Assembly (NCBI GenBank): GCA_017451735.1
Contig: JAFTNU010000030.1
Location: forward strand, 1-64,000
Length of the DNA: 64,000 nt
Source: Clostridia bacterium
GTDB lineage: Bacteria > Bacillota > Clostridia > Oscillospirales > CAG-272
Direction of reading: 5' to 3'
Below are positions 29,288 through 38,422 of the stretch, piece by piece. A program made the translations under genes and the position numbers. Positions within the stretch are counted from its first letter, which is position 1. The number at the start of each line of letters is the position of its first letter. The notes beneath the pieces were generated by a model, which searched no databases, was not told the DNA's origin, and was given only the letters and a program-made list of their open reading frames with translations.

Positions 29288-29853
29288 AAAGAGCCAATAT
29301 CGTCAAAGAGGCGAGAGTCATTCACGTGGTGGCCTCTGCGTTACTGCTGTTGTCCGGCGTTCTGCTGATCGCCTGGACCGATGCGGGTGATACCGTTACC
29401 CGTTGGCTGTTGGGCGCCAATTTTGCAGTACTTGGCGCCGCCCGCGTGTTGGGCTATTTTGCAAACGACCTCTATCGCCTGGCCTTTCAGTATGATTTGG
29501 CCCTGGGCGTATTCTGTGTGATCTTCGGCGTGCTGATCGTCATTCGCCCGGACAGTGCGGAGAATGTGATCCCTTACGCCATCGGCATGTATGTGCTGCT
29601 GGATGGCTTGCTGAAGTCCCAAACCGCCTTTGATGCCAAGGCCTTTGGCATGAAGCATTGGTTCGGACTATTGATTTCCTCTACCCTTGTCTGCCTTTGC
29701 GGCATTGTGGTACTGGTTGGCTCTACCATGTGGACGCCCCGCTTGCTTGTGGGGATCGCCCTGGTGCTGGACGGCGGTGAGAACGTGTGGAATACCATGG
29801 GCACCGTGCGAGTGCGCGCCAAAAAAGAGGACCGTTTCGGAGATTTGCTTTAA
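29284..29853 (+). CDS. DUF308 (HdeD-like) multi-pass membrane protein
   Basis: 189 aa with about six hydrophobic segments in three pairs, the repeat pattern of DUF308 (LLLLSGVLLIAWTD; LGVFCVIFGVLIVIRP; CLCGIVVLVGS). The molecular function of the family is not known. Coupled to plsC (ATGA overlap), 28 bp before DegV. Confidence 0.8.
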   Translation: MKRANIVKEARVIHVVASALLLLSGVLLIAWTDAGDTVTRWLLGANFAVLGAARVLGYFANDLYRLAFQYDLALGVFCVIFGVLIVIRPDSAENVIPYAIGMYVLLDGLLKSQTAFDAKAFGMKHWFGLLISSTLVCLCGIVVLVGSTMWTPRLLVGIALVLDGGENVWNTMGTVRVRAKKEDRFGDLL

Positions 29854-29881
29854 ATATCTTGATACATAAAGGAGAACCATC

Positions 29882-30766
29882 ATGGCAAGCATCAGAATTT
29901 TTACCGACTCCTGCTCGGATCTGGGCAAAGACATTCGCGAAAAATACGGCATCGAATATCTGAAAATGTGCACGGTATTCGAGGGGAAGGAAAGCCCCGC
30001 CGATCTGGACTGGACACAGCAAACCCCTCGCGAAATGTATGACATCATGCGCGGCGGCAAGCGTATCCTGACCACCCAGGTGCCCCAGAGCGAGTTCATC
30101 ACACATTTTACCGCCGCCATGGAAGCGGGGGATGCGGTCATCTATATCGGCTGCGCACTGCCCCTTTCCAAGTCGGTTGAGACCGGTACCATTGTGGCCC
30201 GCAATCTGAAGGAGCGGTTCCCGGGCGGGGAGATCTACTGTGTGGATGCCACCAACTCCTGCCTTGGTGAAGGCATGCTGACCGTTCGCGCCGCCGAGCT
30301 GCGGGATGCGGGCAAGTCTGCCGCCGAGATCGTGGCCGACCTGGAGGTCAAAAAGCATGAGATCAATCAGTTCGTGACCGTCGGTTCCTTGGATATGCTC
30401 AAAAAATCGGGCCGTGTGAAGGGCTCTGCCGCATTTTTCGGCAATCTGCTCGGGGTCAAGCCCATCATCATTTCCGATTATAACGGCCAAAATGTGCCGA
30501 TCAAAAAGGTCAAGGGACGCAAGGCCTCCCTGGATGCCTTGGTGGAGCTGATCAAGGAGATCGTGGTGGATCCCGCCTCTCAAACCGTTTATGTGGGTCA
30601 TGCCGATTGTGAGGCGGATGCGCTCTATCTGCGTGACCGCCTGGTCAAGGAGCTGGGCTTTGCCGATGCTTATGTCAACTTCATCGGTCCCATCATCGGC
30701 GCCTGCATCGGCCCCGATGCCATTGGCGTGTGGGCGTACGGTAAGAAAGTAGAGACCGCGATTTAA
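29882..30766 (+). CDS. DegV-family fatty-acid-binding protein (FakB type)
   Basis: 294 aa. DegV fold: IRIFTDSCSDL at the start, TTQVPQSEF, the fatty-acid carboxylate loop region YIGCALPLSKS, and the C-terminal YVGHADCEADA and GPIIGACIGPDAIG. FakB holds a fatty acid while FakA phosphorylates it to acyl-phosphate. Only one base separates its stop from the fakA start, strong evidence for a FakB-FakA pair. RBS AAAGGAG. Confidence 0.9.
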   Translation: MASIRIFTDSCSDLGKDIREKYGIEYLKMCTVFEGKESPADLDWTQQTPREMYDIMRGGKRILTTQVPQSEFITHFTAAMEAGDAVIYIGCALPLSKSVETGTIVARNLKERFPGGEIYCVDATNSCLGEGMLTVRAAELRDAGKSAAEIVADLEVKKHEINQFVTVGSLDMLKKSGRVKGSAAFFGNLLGVKPIIISDYNGQNVPIKKVKGRKASLDALVELIKEIVVDPASQTVYVGHADCEADALYLRDRLVKELGFADAYVNFIGPIIGACIGPDAIGVWAYGKKVETAI

Positions 30767-30767
30767 A

Positions 30768-32432
30768 ATGGCAACTTATGAATTAAACGGCACGCTCTTT
30801 GCCGATATGGTGCGGGGCGGTGCGCAGCATCTGCGTGCCAACGCACAGGTCGTTAACGACCTGAATGTGTTTCCCATTCCCGACGGCGATACGGGCGACA
30901 ATATGAGCTTGACCATGGAGGGGGGCGGTGCCGCCATCAACGGCGTGGCATCCGATTCGATCTCCTATATTGCCGATAAGCTGGCGGGCGGCATGCTGCT
31001 GGGTGCCAGAGGCAATTCGGGCGTTATTCTTTCTCAGTTCTTTGCCGGCATCGCAAAGGGGCTGGCCGATGTGGAAAAGGCCGATGCCAGAGCATTGGGC
31101 GATGCCTTTCAAAGCGGTGTGAAGCAGGCCTATGAGGCGGTGCTGACCCCCACCGAGGGGACCATTCTGACCGTGGCCAGAGAGGCCACCGAATATGCGG
31201 TGGCGCGCATCACGCCCGACACTACGCTGGAGGATTTCTTTTCCTATTTCATCAAGGAAATGCACAACTCTCTGCAGCATACTCCCGAGCTTTTGCCCAT
31301 TCTTAAGGAATCGGGTGTGATCGACAGCGGCGGCGCGGGTCTGGTCTATGTGATCGAGGGCATGAACAAGATCCTGCACGGCGAAAAGGTGGCGGAGGGA
31401 GACACTTCGGCACCGATGGTGCAGCAGGCCGTGGATACCTCCTCCTTTACCGCCGACAGCGTGATGACATTCGGCTATTGCACCGAGCTGCTGCTGCAGC
31501 TGCAGAACAGTAAGGTGGATGCCGAGCATTTTCCCGTCAGCACCATTTCCGATGCACTGACGGCCATGGGCGGTGAATCGATCGTTGCCGTAAAAAACGG
31601 CACCGTTGTAAAGATTCATGTGCATACCATGACTCCCGGCAAGGTGTTTGAGTACTGTCAGCAGCTGGGGGAGTTTCTCACGGTCAAGGTGGAGAACATG
31701 GCGCTTCAGCACAGTGAGGCCAAGGTGGAGAACCGTTTTGCGCCGACGGAGCCCGAAAAGCAGGAGCACAAGCCCTTCGGCGTGGTGGCAGTGGCCACCG
31801 GCGAGGGGATCAAGGAAACCTTTCTCTCCCTTGGCGCTGACTATATCGTGGAGGGAGGACAGACCATGAACCCCTCCTCCGAGGATTTTCTGGCGGCCTT
31901 TGACCTGGTCAATGCCGATACCGTTTATGTGCTCCCCAACAACAGTAACATCATTCTGACCGCCCGCCAGGCGGCGGGACTCTATGATAAGGCCGATATT
32001 CGCGTGCTGGAAAGCCGCACGGTGGGCGACGGTTACGCGGCGCTGACCATGCTGGATTTTGAAAGCGGAGACCCCGATCTGATCGAGCAGAATCTGACCG
32101 ATGCCATGGCAGGGGTGGTCACCGGCATGGTGACCCGCTCGGTGCGGGATTCTCATCTTGGCGGTCTGGATATTGCCAAAAACGATTATATCGGATTTGC
32201 AGGGAAGCAGATGCTTTCCGATTCGACTACGGTGTCGGGGGCGGCCTGTGAATTGCTGTCGGGACTGGATATGACCGATCGGGAGGTGCTCATTGCCATC
32301 TGCGGCAAGGAATCGAGCGCCGAGGATATGGCCACGGTGCGACGCTATGTGGCCGAGCATTTTCCGTCGCTGGAGCTCTATGAGATCGACGGCGGGCAGG
32401 ACATTTACCACTTTATCTTTGTTTTGGAATAA
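30768..32432 (+). CDS. fakA: Fatty acid kinase catalytic subunit FakA (DAK2/YloV family)
   Basis: 554 aa, normal for YloV. N-terminal DhaL domain with the Mg-ATP motif NVFPIPDGDTGDNMSLT (35-51) and GARGNSGVILSQ. Middle DegV-like region (FGYCTELLLQL) and a C-terminal domain (VLPNNSNIILTARQAA). Phosphorylates FakB-bound fatty acids with ATP for PlsX/PlsC-type acylation. Follows its FakB partner and ends at a strong terminator. Confidence 0.92.
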   Translation: MATYELNGTLFADMVRGGAQHLRANAQVVNDLNVFPIPDGDTGDNMSLTMEGGGAAINGVASDSISYIADKLAGGMLLGARGNSGVILSQFFAGIAKGLADVEKADARALGDAFQSGVKQAYEAVLTPTEGTILTVAREATEYAVARITPDTTLEDFFSYFIKEMHNSLQHTPELLPILKESGVIDSGGAGLVYVIEGMNKILHGEKVAEGDTSAPMVQQAVDTSSFTADSVMTFGYCTELLLQLQNSKVDAEHFPVSTISDALTAMGGESIVAVKNGTVVKIHVHTMTPGKVFEYCQQLGEFLTVKVENMALQHSEAKVENRFAPTEPEKQEHKPFGVVAVATGEGIKETFLSLGADYIVEGGQTMNPSSEDFLAAFDLVNADTVYVLPNNSNIILTARQAAGLYDKADIRVLESRTVGDGYAALTMLDFESGDPDLIEQNLTDAMAGVVTGMVTRSVRDSHLGGLDIAKNDYIGFAGKQMLSDSTTVSGAACELLSGLDMTDREVLIAICGKESSAEDMATVRRYVAEHFPSLELYEIDGGQDIYHFIFVLE

Positions 32433-32437
32433 GAAAC

Positions 32438-32478
32438 GGCCGGACTTTCCCACTTGGAAAAAGTCCGGCCCTCTTTTT
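32438..32478 (+). terminator. Terminator after fakA
   Basis: GGCCGGACTTT (32438-32448) pairs with 32460-32470, followed by CTCTTTTTG. Confidence 0.9.
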
Positions 32479-32488
32479 GAAAATTACC

Positions 32489-32518
32489 TTGACAACGGTA
32501 TGCGAAATTCGCTATAAT
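32489..32518 (+). promoter_or_regulatory. Promoter of the 32552-34882 operon
   Basis: TTGACA (32489-32494), 18 bp, TATAAT (32513-32518). Confidence 0.75.
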
Positions 32519-32551
32519 ATGGATAATAAACCAAATGAAAGGGGTGTCTGA

Positions 32552-33073
32552 ATGGCAGAAAAAAAGAGTGGCTGGGCGGCTTATAACGAGCGCGTCCGTA
32601 ATGAAGCCCAAAAGCAAGGCAAGAAAAGCGCCAAAAAAGCGGTGAAAAAGGTCCACACCGCAACCAAGGTGGTGGCGGTTCTGTGTGCGGTGATCGGTAT
32701 CGTGGTGGGGGCCGTGGTCTGCTTGACCATGTCCAAAAACGATCGCTTCCTGTTAAAGGGGCAGACCGATTTTTCCATCGACGCGGGTACGACCTACACC
32801 TATACGGAGGAGGGCGTGGAGGCGTATTGCTTCGGGCGGGATGTTTCCGATAAGCTCAGCGTTGAGGTCAGTGAGGGCATCACCAAGGATGCCAACGGAA
32901 ATTATGTGATCCCCGCCGAGGAGGGCGTTTATACCATCACCTATACCGTGGATTGCATCAAGTTCGGTGAGAATGCCCCCAACGGTATCATCAAGCGCAT
33001 CCGTGTTTTTTCGGTGGATGCCGTGGAGGATGACGGCCGGGGCGGGACCGTGAGTGAGGAGGTGGCAGACTGA
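32552..33073 (+). CDS. Single-pass membrane protein of unknown function
   Basis: 173 aa. A Lys-rich cytoplasmic N-terminus (QKQGKKSAKKAVKKVHTATK) is followed by one transmembrane helix (~40-60) and an outer domain of beta character. No family is recognised. Its stop shares one base with the start of the membrane-tethered metallo-beta-lactamase gene (TGATG), so the two are translationally coupled and may act together at the surface. Confidence 0.7.
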   Translation: MAEKKSGWAAYNERVRNEAQKQGKKSAKKAVKKVHTATKVVAVLCAVIGIVVGAVVCLTMSKNDRFLLKGQTDFSIDAGTTYTYTEEGVEAYCFGRDVSDKLSVEVSEGITKDANGNYVIPAEEGVYTITYTVDCIKFGENAPNGIIKRIRVFSVDAVEDDGRGGTVSEEVAD

Positions 33074-34176
33074 TGGCACGTAAGAAGAAATTTTCTGCAC
33101 CGTTGACGGTTTTTTTGGCAATCGTATGTCTGGTGGTCGGTTGCGCCGTCGGTTATCTCGGTGCCGCCATGTACGGTGCCGCCAGCTTTAAGAGCGACGA
33201 GGCCCCCCGCACCCTGGTGCAGGGCGAGATGCAGATCCACTTCCTGGAGCTGGGCAACAAGTACACCGGTGATTGCACCTACATCAAGGCGGGGGAGACC
33301 GATATTCTCATTGATGCGGGCTCCAAAACCTCCAGTATTTCCACCATTTCCGAGTATATCAATCAGTACGTGACCGACGGCAAGCTGGAATATGTTATCG
33401 TCACCCATGCCCATCAGGATCACTACGCGGGCTTCACACAGCTTGACGGCAGTATTTTTGATTTGTATGAGGTGGGGACCATCATTGATTTCGCCATGAC
33501 CAATCAAGAGGAAAAGGGTACCAATATGTACTCCAAGTATCTGAGCGAGCGTGCGGATGAGATTGAGGCGGGGGCGGTGCATTATACTGCGGCCCAGTGC
33601 ATCGAGCAGAATAAGAACGTGTTTGATCTTGGCAGTGGCGTCACCATGACGGTTCTGGACAGCTATTACTATACTCATAAGGCCGAATCCGAAAATGACT
33701 ATTCGGTTTGCACGCTGTTCACTTACGGCGATTACAATTATCTCTTTACCGGGGACCTGGAGGAGGACGGCGAGGAGTATCTGGTAGAAATGAACAGCCT
33801 GCCCGAGGTCGATCTCTACAAGGCCGGTCATCACGGCTCCAAGACCTCCTCCTCCGAGGCGCTTTTGTCGGTGGTTAAGCCCGATATGGTCTGCGTTTGC
33901 TGTTGTGCGGGCAGCTCGGAGTACACCGATACCGATGCCAATCAGTTCCCGACCCAGGCCTTTATCGATCGTGTGGCGCCCTATACCGATAAGATCTACG
34001 TGACCACTCTTTGTGTGGACTATGATGCGGGCACCTTCCAATCCATGAACGGCAATATTATGGTGGTGACTACCAAGAACGGTATTGAGGTCACCTGCGG
34101 CAGCGGAGACAGCCGCGTGCTGAAGGAGTGGGAATGGTTCAAGGAGCACCGAACATGTCCCGATGCGTGGAAGTGA
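33073..34176 (+). CDS. Membrane-tethered metallo-beta-lactamase-fold hydrolase (ComEC C-terminal-like)
   Basis: 367 aa. An N-terminal helix (LTVFLAIVCLVVGCAVGYLG) tethers an outer MBL domain. The metal motif is THAHQDHYAG (HxHxDH), followed by FTGDLEEDGE and KAGHHGSKTSSS, the pattern of the ComEC/Rec2 nuclease-like domain found alone in many Firmicutes. The channel part of ComEC is absent. Likely an extracellular phosphodiesterase or nuclease; the substrate is not known. Confidence 0.83.
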   Translation: MARKKKFSAPLTVFLAIVCLVVGCAVGYLGAAMYGAASFKSDEAPRTLVQGEMQIHFLELGNKYTGDCTYIKAGETDILIDAGSKTSSISTISEYINQYVTDGKLEYVIVTHAHQDHYAGFTQLDGSIFDLYEVGTIIDFAMTNQEEKGTNMYSKYLSERADEIEAGAVHYTAAQCIEQNKNVFDLGSGVTMTVLDSYYYTHKAESENDYSVCTLFTYGDYNYLFTGDLEEDGEEYLVEMNSLPEVDLYKAGHHGSKTSSSEALLSVVKPDMVCVCCCAGSSEYTDTDANQFPTQAFIDRVAPYTDKIYVTTLCVDYDAGTFQSMNGNIMVVTTKNGIEVTCGSGDSRVLKEWEWFKEHRTCPDAWK

Positions 34177-34186
34177 GAGGCGGGGC

Positions 34187-34882
34187 ATGATCTATGTGAC
34201 CTCGGATCTCCATGGCTATCCGTTCCCGAAATTCAAGGAGCTGCTGGCAAAGGCAAGCTTTGGCGACGATGATTTTCTCTTTATCCTGGGGGATGTGATC
34301 GACCGGGGCGGGGACGGCGCAGACTATCTGAAATGGCTGTTGGTGCAGCCCAATGCGGAATTGATCCGTGGAAATCATGAGGATATGCTGCTGGCCTGCT
34401 CCTTCCTGTTTGACGAGATCACCGAGCAGTCGGTGCGTGGGTTGAATGCAAGCCGTATGCAGCTGCTTCAGAACTGGATGCGGAATGGGGCGGAGCCGAC
34501 GATCCGCGGCCTGTCCCGTACCGATCCCGAGACCAGAGCAGACATTCTGCAATATTTGCGGGAGACACCGCTCTACGATACGGTTTCGGTGGGGGATCGG
34601 GATTATCTGCTGACGCATAGCGGCCTTGGCAATTTTCAAGCGGGCAAAAAAATGCGGGAATACAGCCTCCACGATCTGCTGTGGAATCGTCCACTGATAA
34701 GCGATGCCTATTCTGCCGATTTTGTCACGGTATTCGGTCATACACCGACCTGCTGCTATGGAAAGGAATACAGCGGAAAAATGATCAGAACAGATACATG
34801 GATCGATGTGGATACCGGTGTTTCGTACGGCCTGCATCCCATGCTGCTCCGATTGGATGATGAGAAGGAATTTTATGTTTGA
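34187..34882 (+). CDS. Calcineurin-like serine/threonine phosphatase family protein
   Basis: 231 aa. Metallophosphoesterase motifs in order: SDLHGY (residues ~6-11), LGDVIDRGGDG, RGNHEDM, LTHSGL and FGHTP, the PrpE/PPP-type arrangement. Start at 34187 with GAGAGG upstream; an earlier GTG would overlap the previous gene. Ends the operon. Targets may be phosphoproteins or diadenosine polyphosphates. Confidence 0.88.
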   Translation: MIYVTSDLHGYPFPKFKELLAKASFGDDDFLFILGDVIDRGGDGADYLKWLLVQPNAELIRGNHEDMLLACSFLFDEITEQSVRGLNASRMQLLQNWMRNGAEPTIRGLSRTDPETRADILQYLRETPLYDTVSVGDRDYLLTHSGLGNFQAGKKMREYSLHDLLWNRPLISDAYSADFVTVFGHTPTCCYGKEYSGKMIRTDTWIDVDTGVSYGLHPMLLRLDDEKEFYV

Positions 34883-34885
34883 CAT

Positions 34886-34929
34886 AAAGCAAAACGAGCG
34901 TGGAAAAACTTCCACGCTCGTTTTGCTTT
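34886..34929. terminator. Bidirectional terminator overlapping the asparaginase stop codon
   Basis: A perfect 20-bp stem (34886-34905 with 34910-34929) with loop AAAC. Its right arm contains the stop of the convergent asparaginase gene (34928-34930). Confidence 0.88.
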
Positions 34930-35908
34930 ACAGATCTCCGCCAAGGGGCAGAGCCAGGGCAGTATTAAAATCCTTTCCGTCGGAAAAGGCAAGACAGAGC
35001 TTCATATACGCAGCAATGGGTGAGATGGGGGGCAGGGGGATCAGCCCCAGCCGATCAAAGAGATTACCGCTCTCATATGCGGTGCCGCTTACTTGGGTTC
35101 CTGCCAGAAAAACAGGGACGTTTTGCTTTTTTGCCGACATGGCAAAGCGGCGTAAGGGGCTCCCCGCAGTGGCCAGCGTACCGCTGTGATAGGTTCCGAT
35201 CAGGACTGCGGCTGCGCCGTCAAGGGCGGGATAGCGCATGCCGGGGTGAGCATTCAGAAACAGGATGCGCCCGTCGCTGACGATCAGATCATTGCCGTTC
35301 ATGGGGGGCTGGCCGTCCGCTTGCTCGGAATACTCCGCAACGGGATATACCTTACCCTCAATGATCTCGGCCACGGGGCCGCCTACGGAAAAGAGGGCAT
35401 CGTCAAAGGTGCGGTGCGGGAGCAGACGGGAGGCGCGATGGATCTTGGTGCACTCTTGTTCATTTCGGTAGGAAATGTAAGTGCCCTTGGCATCCGGGGT
35501 GCTCCGCAGAAAATCCACCGCGCCACAGAAGTTGTCAAGTCCGTTGGAGCGGGGATCCTCCAAGGGATAATTGGCAGAAACCAATACCGTTGGCGGGTAT
35601 TTTAGCCCCAACAAATAAGAAAGCGCCGCGGCGGTATATTGTAGCGTGTCGGTGCCGTGGGTGACGATCATTCCATCCCATTCCCCGGCTTTCTCCCTGA
35701 CGCAGGCGGCGAGGGCGGTGATATGGGCAAAGGACAGATTTTCACTGAGAATGGTATAGGGCTCTGCGGTGGGAAAATCACTACCGTCACCCGTCCTTTC
35801 GCGGTAGAGGGACAGCAGCCGACGGGGGGAATCGTCGGTGGGTGCGATGCCTTGGTCGCTTTGACGGCTGCCGATGGTTCCGCCGGTAAAAATAACGCCG
35901 ATTTTCAT
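34928..35908 (-). CDS. ansA: L-asparaginase (type I/II family)
   Basis: 326 aa. Both catalytic threonine motifs are present: FTGGTIGSR at the N-terminus and VTHGTDTLQYTAAAL (~80-95). Hydrolyses asparagine to aspartate and ammonia. No signal peptide, so the cytoplasmic type. Start at 35908 (MKIGVIF) with GGAGAG upstream. It follows the trpS-aminotransferase operon on the same strand, behind a hairpin. Confidence 0.9.
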   Translation of the reverse strand: MKIGVIFTGGTIGSRQSDQGIAPTDDSPRRLLSLYRERTGDGSDFPTAEPYTILSENLSFAHITALAACVREKAGEWDGMIVTHGTDTLQYTAAALSYLLGLKYPPTVLVSANYPLEDPRSNGLDNFCGAVDFLRSTPDAKGTYISYRNEQECTKIHRASRLLPHRTFDDALFSVGGPVAEIIEGKVYPVAEYSEQADGQPPMNGNDLIVSDGRILFLNAHPGMRYPALDGAAAVLIGTYHSGTLATAGSPLRRFAMSAKKQNVPVFLAGTQVSGTAYESGNLFDRLGLIPLPPISPIAAYMKLCLAFSDGKDFNTALALPLGGDL

Positions 35909-35946
35909 GGACGTCTCTCCTTTTTTGTGCATAATCCGGTATGAAG

Positions 35947-35969
35947 AGGGGCGCCCGCACGGGCGCCCT
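35947..35969 (-). terminator. Hairpin after trpS
   Basis: A GC-rich stem (AGGGGCGCCCG with CGGGCGCCCT) without a strong T run; a weak terminator or processing hairpin. Confidence 0.5.
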
Positions 35970-35999
35970 GCGGTTTTAGTATTTGCTCGAAGCGTTTTT

Positions 36000-37001
36000 T
36001 TATCCTCTGGGCACGAAGCCGAGCTTTTTCTGTACCTTGGAAAGGGTCTTGCGGGCGTAGTAAGCCGCCTCGTCGGCCCCCTTTTTCATCTGTGCCTCCA
36101 GCCCCGCCTTGTCGGCAAGAAGCTCGGCAAAGCGTGCCTGCACGGGTGCCAGCGCGTCGGCGCAGACCTCACCCACAGCGGTCTTGAAGTCACCGTAGCC
36201 CTTGCCCTCAAACTCTCGCTCGATCTCCTCCATGGTTTTGTCGGTAAAGCAGGAATAAATGGTCATCAGGTTATTGATGCCGTCCTTGCCCTCGGCAAAG
36301 CGGACACAGGTATCCGAGTCGGTGACGGCACGGCGGAATTTGCGGATGATGGTATCCTTATCGTCCAGAATGTAGACCACGGCGTTGACATTCTCATCGG
36401 ACTTGCTCATCTTCTTGGTGGGATCGGCCAAAGACATGATCTTCTTGCCGTTTTGTGCGATCATGGGCTCGGGCACCGTAAAGGTGTTGGGGTAGATTTG
36501 ATTGAAGCGCTCGGCGATGTTGCGGCAGAGCTCCACGTGTTGCTTCTGGTCGATGCCCACCGGCACCACGTCGGTCTGATAGAGCAGAATGTCTGCGGCC
36601 ATCAGAGTGGGATAGGTGAAAAGTCCCGCGTTCACGTTGTCGGCGTGCTTGGTGCTCTTATCCTTGAACTGGGTCATGCGGGAGAGCTCGCCGAACATGG
36701 TGTAGCAGTTCAGGATCCAGCCCAATTCCGCATGGGCGGGGACGTGCGACTGGACATACAGGGTGTTCTTTTCGGGATCCAGACCGCAGGCCATGTAAAG
36801 CGCCAAAGTCTCGTAGGTACGACGGCGGAGCTCGGCGGGAACCTGGCGCACGGTGATGGCGTGCTCGTCCACCACACAGTAGAAGCACTTATAGGCGTCG
36901 CTGTAGGCGGAAAAATTGCGGATGGCACCAAGGTAATTGCCGATGGTCAGGTTGCCGCTGGGCTGTACGCCCGAAAAACAAATTTTCTGATCGTTGATCA
37001 T
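36000..37001 (-). CDS. trpS: Tryptophanyl-tRNA synthetase
   Basis: 333 aa, class Ic synthetase of normal bacterial length. HIGH-type motif PSGNLTIGNYLG (residues ~13-24) and KMSKS in TKKMSKSDENVN (~196-207). Charges tRNA-Trp. The start at 37001 (MINDQK) has AGGA eight bases upstream. It lies only 20 bp behind the aminotransferase gene, so there is no room for a T-box leader and it is co-transcribed. Confidence 0.96.
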   Translation of the reverse strand: MINDQKICFSGVQPSGNLTIGNYLGAIRNFSAYSDAYKCFYCVVDEHAITVRQVPAELRRRTYETLALYMACGLDPEKNTLYVQSHVPAHAELGWILNCYTMFGELSRMTQFKDKSTKHADNVNAGLFTYPTLMAADILLYQTDVVPVGIDQKQHVELCRNIAERFNQIYPNTFTVPEPMIAQNGKKIMSLADPTKKMSKSDENVNAVVYILDDKDTIIRKFRRAVTDSDTCVRFAEGKDGINNLMTIYSCFTDKTMEEIEREFEGKGYGDFKTAVGEVCADALAPVQARFAELLADKAGLEAQMKKGADEAAYYARKTLSKVQKKLGFVPRG

Positions 37002-37021
37002 AGTAGATGGTCCTTTCAAGG

Positions 37022-38233
37022 TTAAGAGATCACGGCCCGGGCCGCTTCGCCAAGGCGTTTTACGCCCTCCACGATCTGCTCGTCGGAGGGGGTGGAGTAG
37101 TTGAGACGGAAGGAATGGGAGGGGGCCTCGGTGTCGCAGTTAAAGGCGGTACCGGGCACCACGGCGACCTTGCGGGCAAGCGCCTCCTTGACAAAGGCAT
37201 TCATGTCCACACCCTCGGGGAGCGTGCACCAGATGAAGAGCCCTCCCTCGGGGCGGGTGAAGGAAATTTCTTTGGGAAGGTGCTTTTCCAGCTCCGAGAG
37301 CATCAAGCCGCACTTGTGACGGTAGAGTGCGCGGATCTTTTGAATGTGGCCGTCCAGGTCGCACTCGGTCATGAAGCGGTAGCAAAGCATCTGGAAAAAG
37401 ATGTTGGTGTGTACGTCCTCGCCCTGCTTGGCCACCGCCATCTTGGAGATGATGGCCTCGGGGGCGACCACAAAGCCCAGGCGCATGCCTGCCGACAGGA
37501 TTTTGGAGAAGGAGGAGCAATAAATGACCAGTCCCTCTGTGTCCATGCTTTTGATGGTGGGGATTTCCCCGCCCGCAAAGCGGAGCTCGCCATAGGGGTT
37601 GTCCTCCAGAATGGGCAGGCTGTATTTTTTGGCGATCTCATAGATGCGCCGCCGCTTCAGGGAGCTTGTGGTGATACCCGACGGATTCTGAAAGGTGGGG
37701 ATCAGATAGAGCAGCTTGACGCGGGGATTTTCCTTGATGGCACGCTCCAGCGCATCGGGATCGATGCCGTCAGGCCCCATCTCAACGCCCACGGTCCTGG
37801 CGCCGTTGGAGCGGAAGGAGTTCAGCGATCCGATGAAGGTGGGATTCTCGCAGAGCACCACATCGCCCTCGTTGCAAAAGGCCTTACAAGCCAGCTCAAT
37901 GCCTTGTTGACCGCCCGATACCACGATGGTGCTGTCATTGAAGGCGTCGCCGTTGGTCACGGATTTGCCAATGCCGAAAATTTCCTTCTGCCGCTTGGCG
38001 ATGGCCTCGCGCAAGGGAGTGTACCCCTCGGTGATGCTGTATTGTAGAGCGGGTACGGGGGTGTTGGCAAAAATGTCGGCGGAAATACGGGCGATGTCGT
38101 TCACCGGAAAGGATTCTGCCGCAGGGTTGCCTGCCGCAAAGGAGATGATGGAGGGATCGGTCAGATTTTTGAAAATTTCACGGATGGCGGAGGGCTTGAG
38201 CGTCGCCAGCTTGTCGGAAAAGCGATAATCCAT
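37022..38233 (-). CDS. PLP-dependent aminotransferase, class I (2-aminoadipate/LysN-like, MocR-related fold)
   Basis: 403 aa. Fold type I aminotransferase: FAAGNPAAESFP, SGGQQGIELACKAF, PTFQNPSG, and the PLP lysine in SSFSKILSAGMRLG (~235-248). Resembles the LysN/AAT-I subgroup that acts on aromatic amino acids, 2-aminoadipate or branched-chain amino acids. Exact substrate unknown; the operon with trpS might hint at aromatic amino acids. No HTH domain, so it is not a MocR regulator itself. Confidence 0.87.
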   Translation of the reverse strand: MDYRFSDKLATLKPSAIREIFKNLTDPSIISFAAGNPAAESFPVNDIARISADIFANTPVPALQYSITEGYTPLREAIAKRQKEIFGIGKSVTNGDAFNDSTIVVSGGQQGIELACKAFCNEGDVVLCENPTFIGSLNSFRSNGARTVGVEMGPDGIDPDALERAIKENPRVKLLYLIPTFQNPSGITTSSLKRRRIYEIAKKYSLPILEDNPYGELRFAGGEIPTIKSMDTEGLVIYCSSFSKILSAGMRLGFVVAPEAIISKMAVAKQGEDVHTNIFFQMLCYRFMTECDLDGHIQKIRALYRHKCGLMLSELEKHLPKEISFTRPEGGLFIWCTLPEGVDMNAFVKEALARKVAVVPGTAFNCDTEAPSHSFRLNYSTPSDEQIVEGVKRLGEAARAVIS

Positions 38234-38269
38234 ATCTGCACACCTCGATGTGTTACATTATAATATATC

Positions 38270-38298
38270 ATTCTATCATAAAAGACGTCCCAATGCAA
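38270..38298 (-). promoter_or_regulatory. Promoter of the aminotransferase-trpS operon
   Basis: Minus strand TTGCAT (38298-38293), 17 bp, TAGAAT (38275-38270). Confidence 0.65.
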
Positions 38299-38344
38299 GA
38301 GGATGCGGGCAAATCTTTTGAAAATGCAAAATCGGGATAAGCGC

Positions 38345-38388
38345 GCCCGCTCCGCTCTGTTGACGGAGCGGGCAGTTTGTGGTAAAAT
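38345..38388 (+). promoter_or_regulatory. Promoter of the Dabb gene with embedded hairpin
   Basis: TTGACG (38360-38365), 17 bp, TAAAAT (38383-38388). The -35 box lies partly in the loop of a perfect 10-bp inverted repeat, GCCCGCTCCG (38345-38354) with 38364-38373. This could be an operator or a terminator for antisense transcripts from the divergent side. Confidence 0.55.
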
Positions 38389-38422
38389 AAAGGCACCGAA
38401 TAAAGGGAGGTACAAACAAAAA

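Noticed and set aside
30783..32453. 556-codon frame opposite fakA
   Set aside because: Shadow of a clear FakA gene; no ribosome site and His/Gly-rich composition.
36000..37021. T-box leader for trpS
   Set aside because: Only 20 bp separate trpS from the upstream aminotransferase gene, and the leader before that gene has no T-box sequence or specifier.
37022..38233. MocR-type regulator
   Set aside because: The protein matches the aminotransferase part but lacks the N-terminal GntR HTH.
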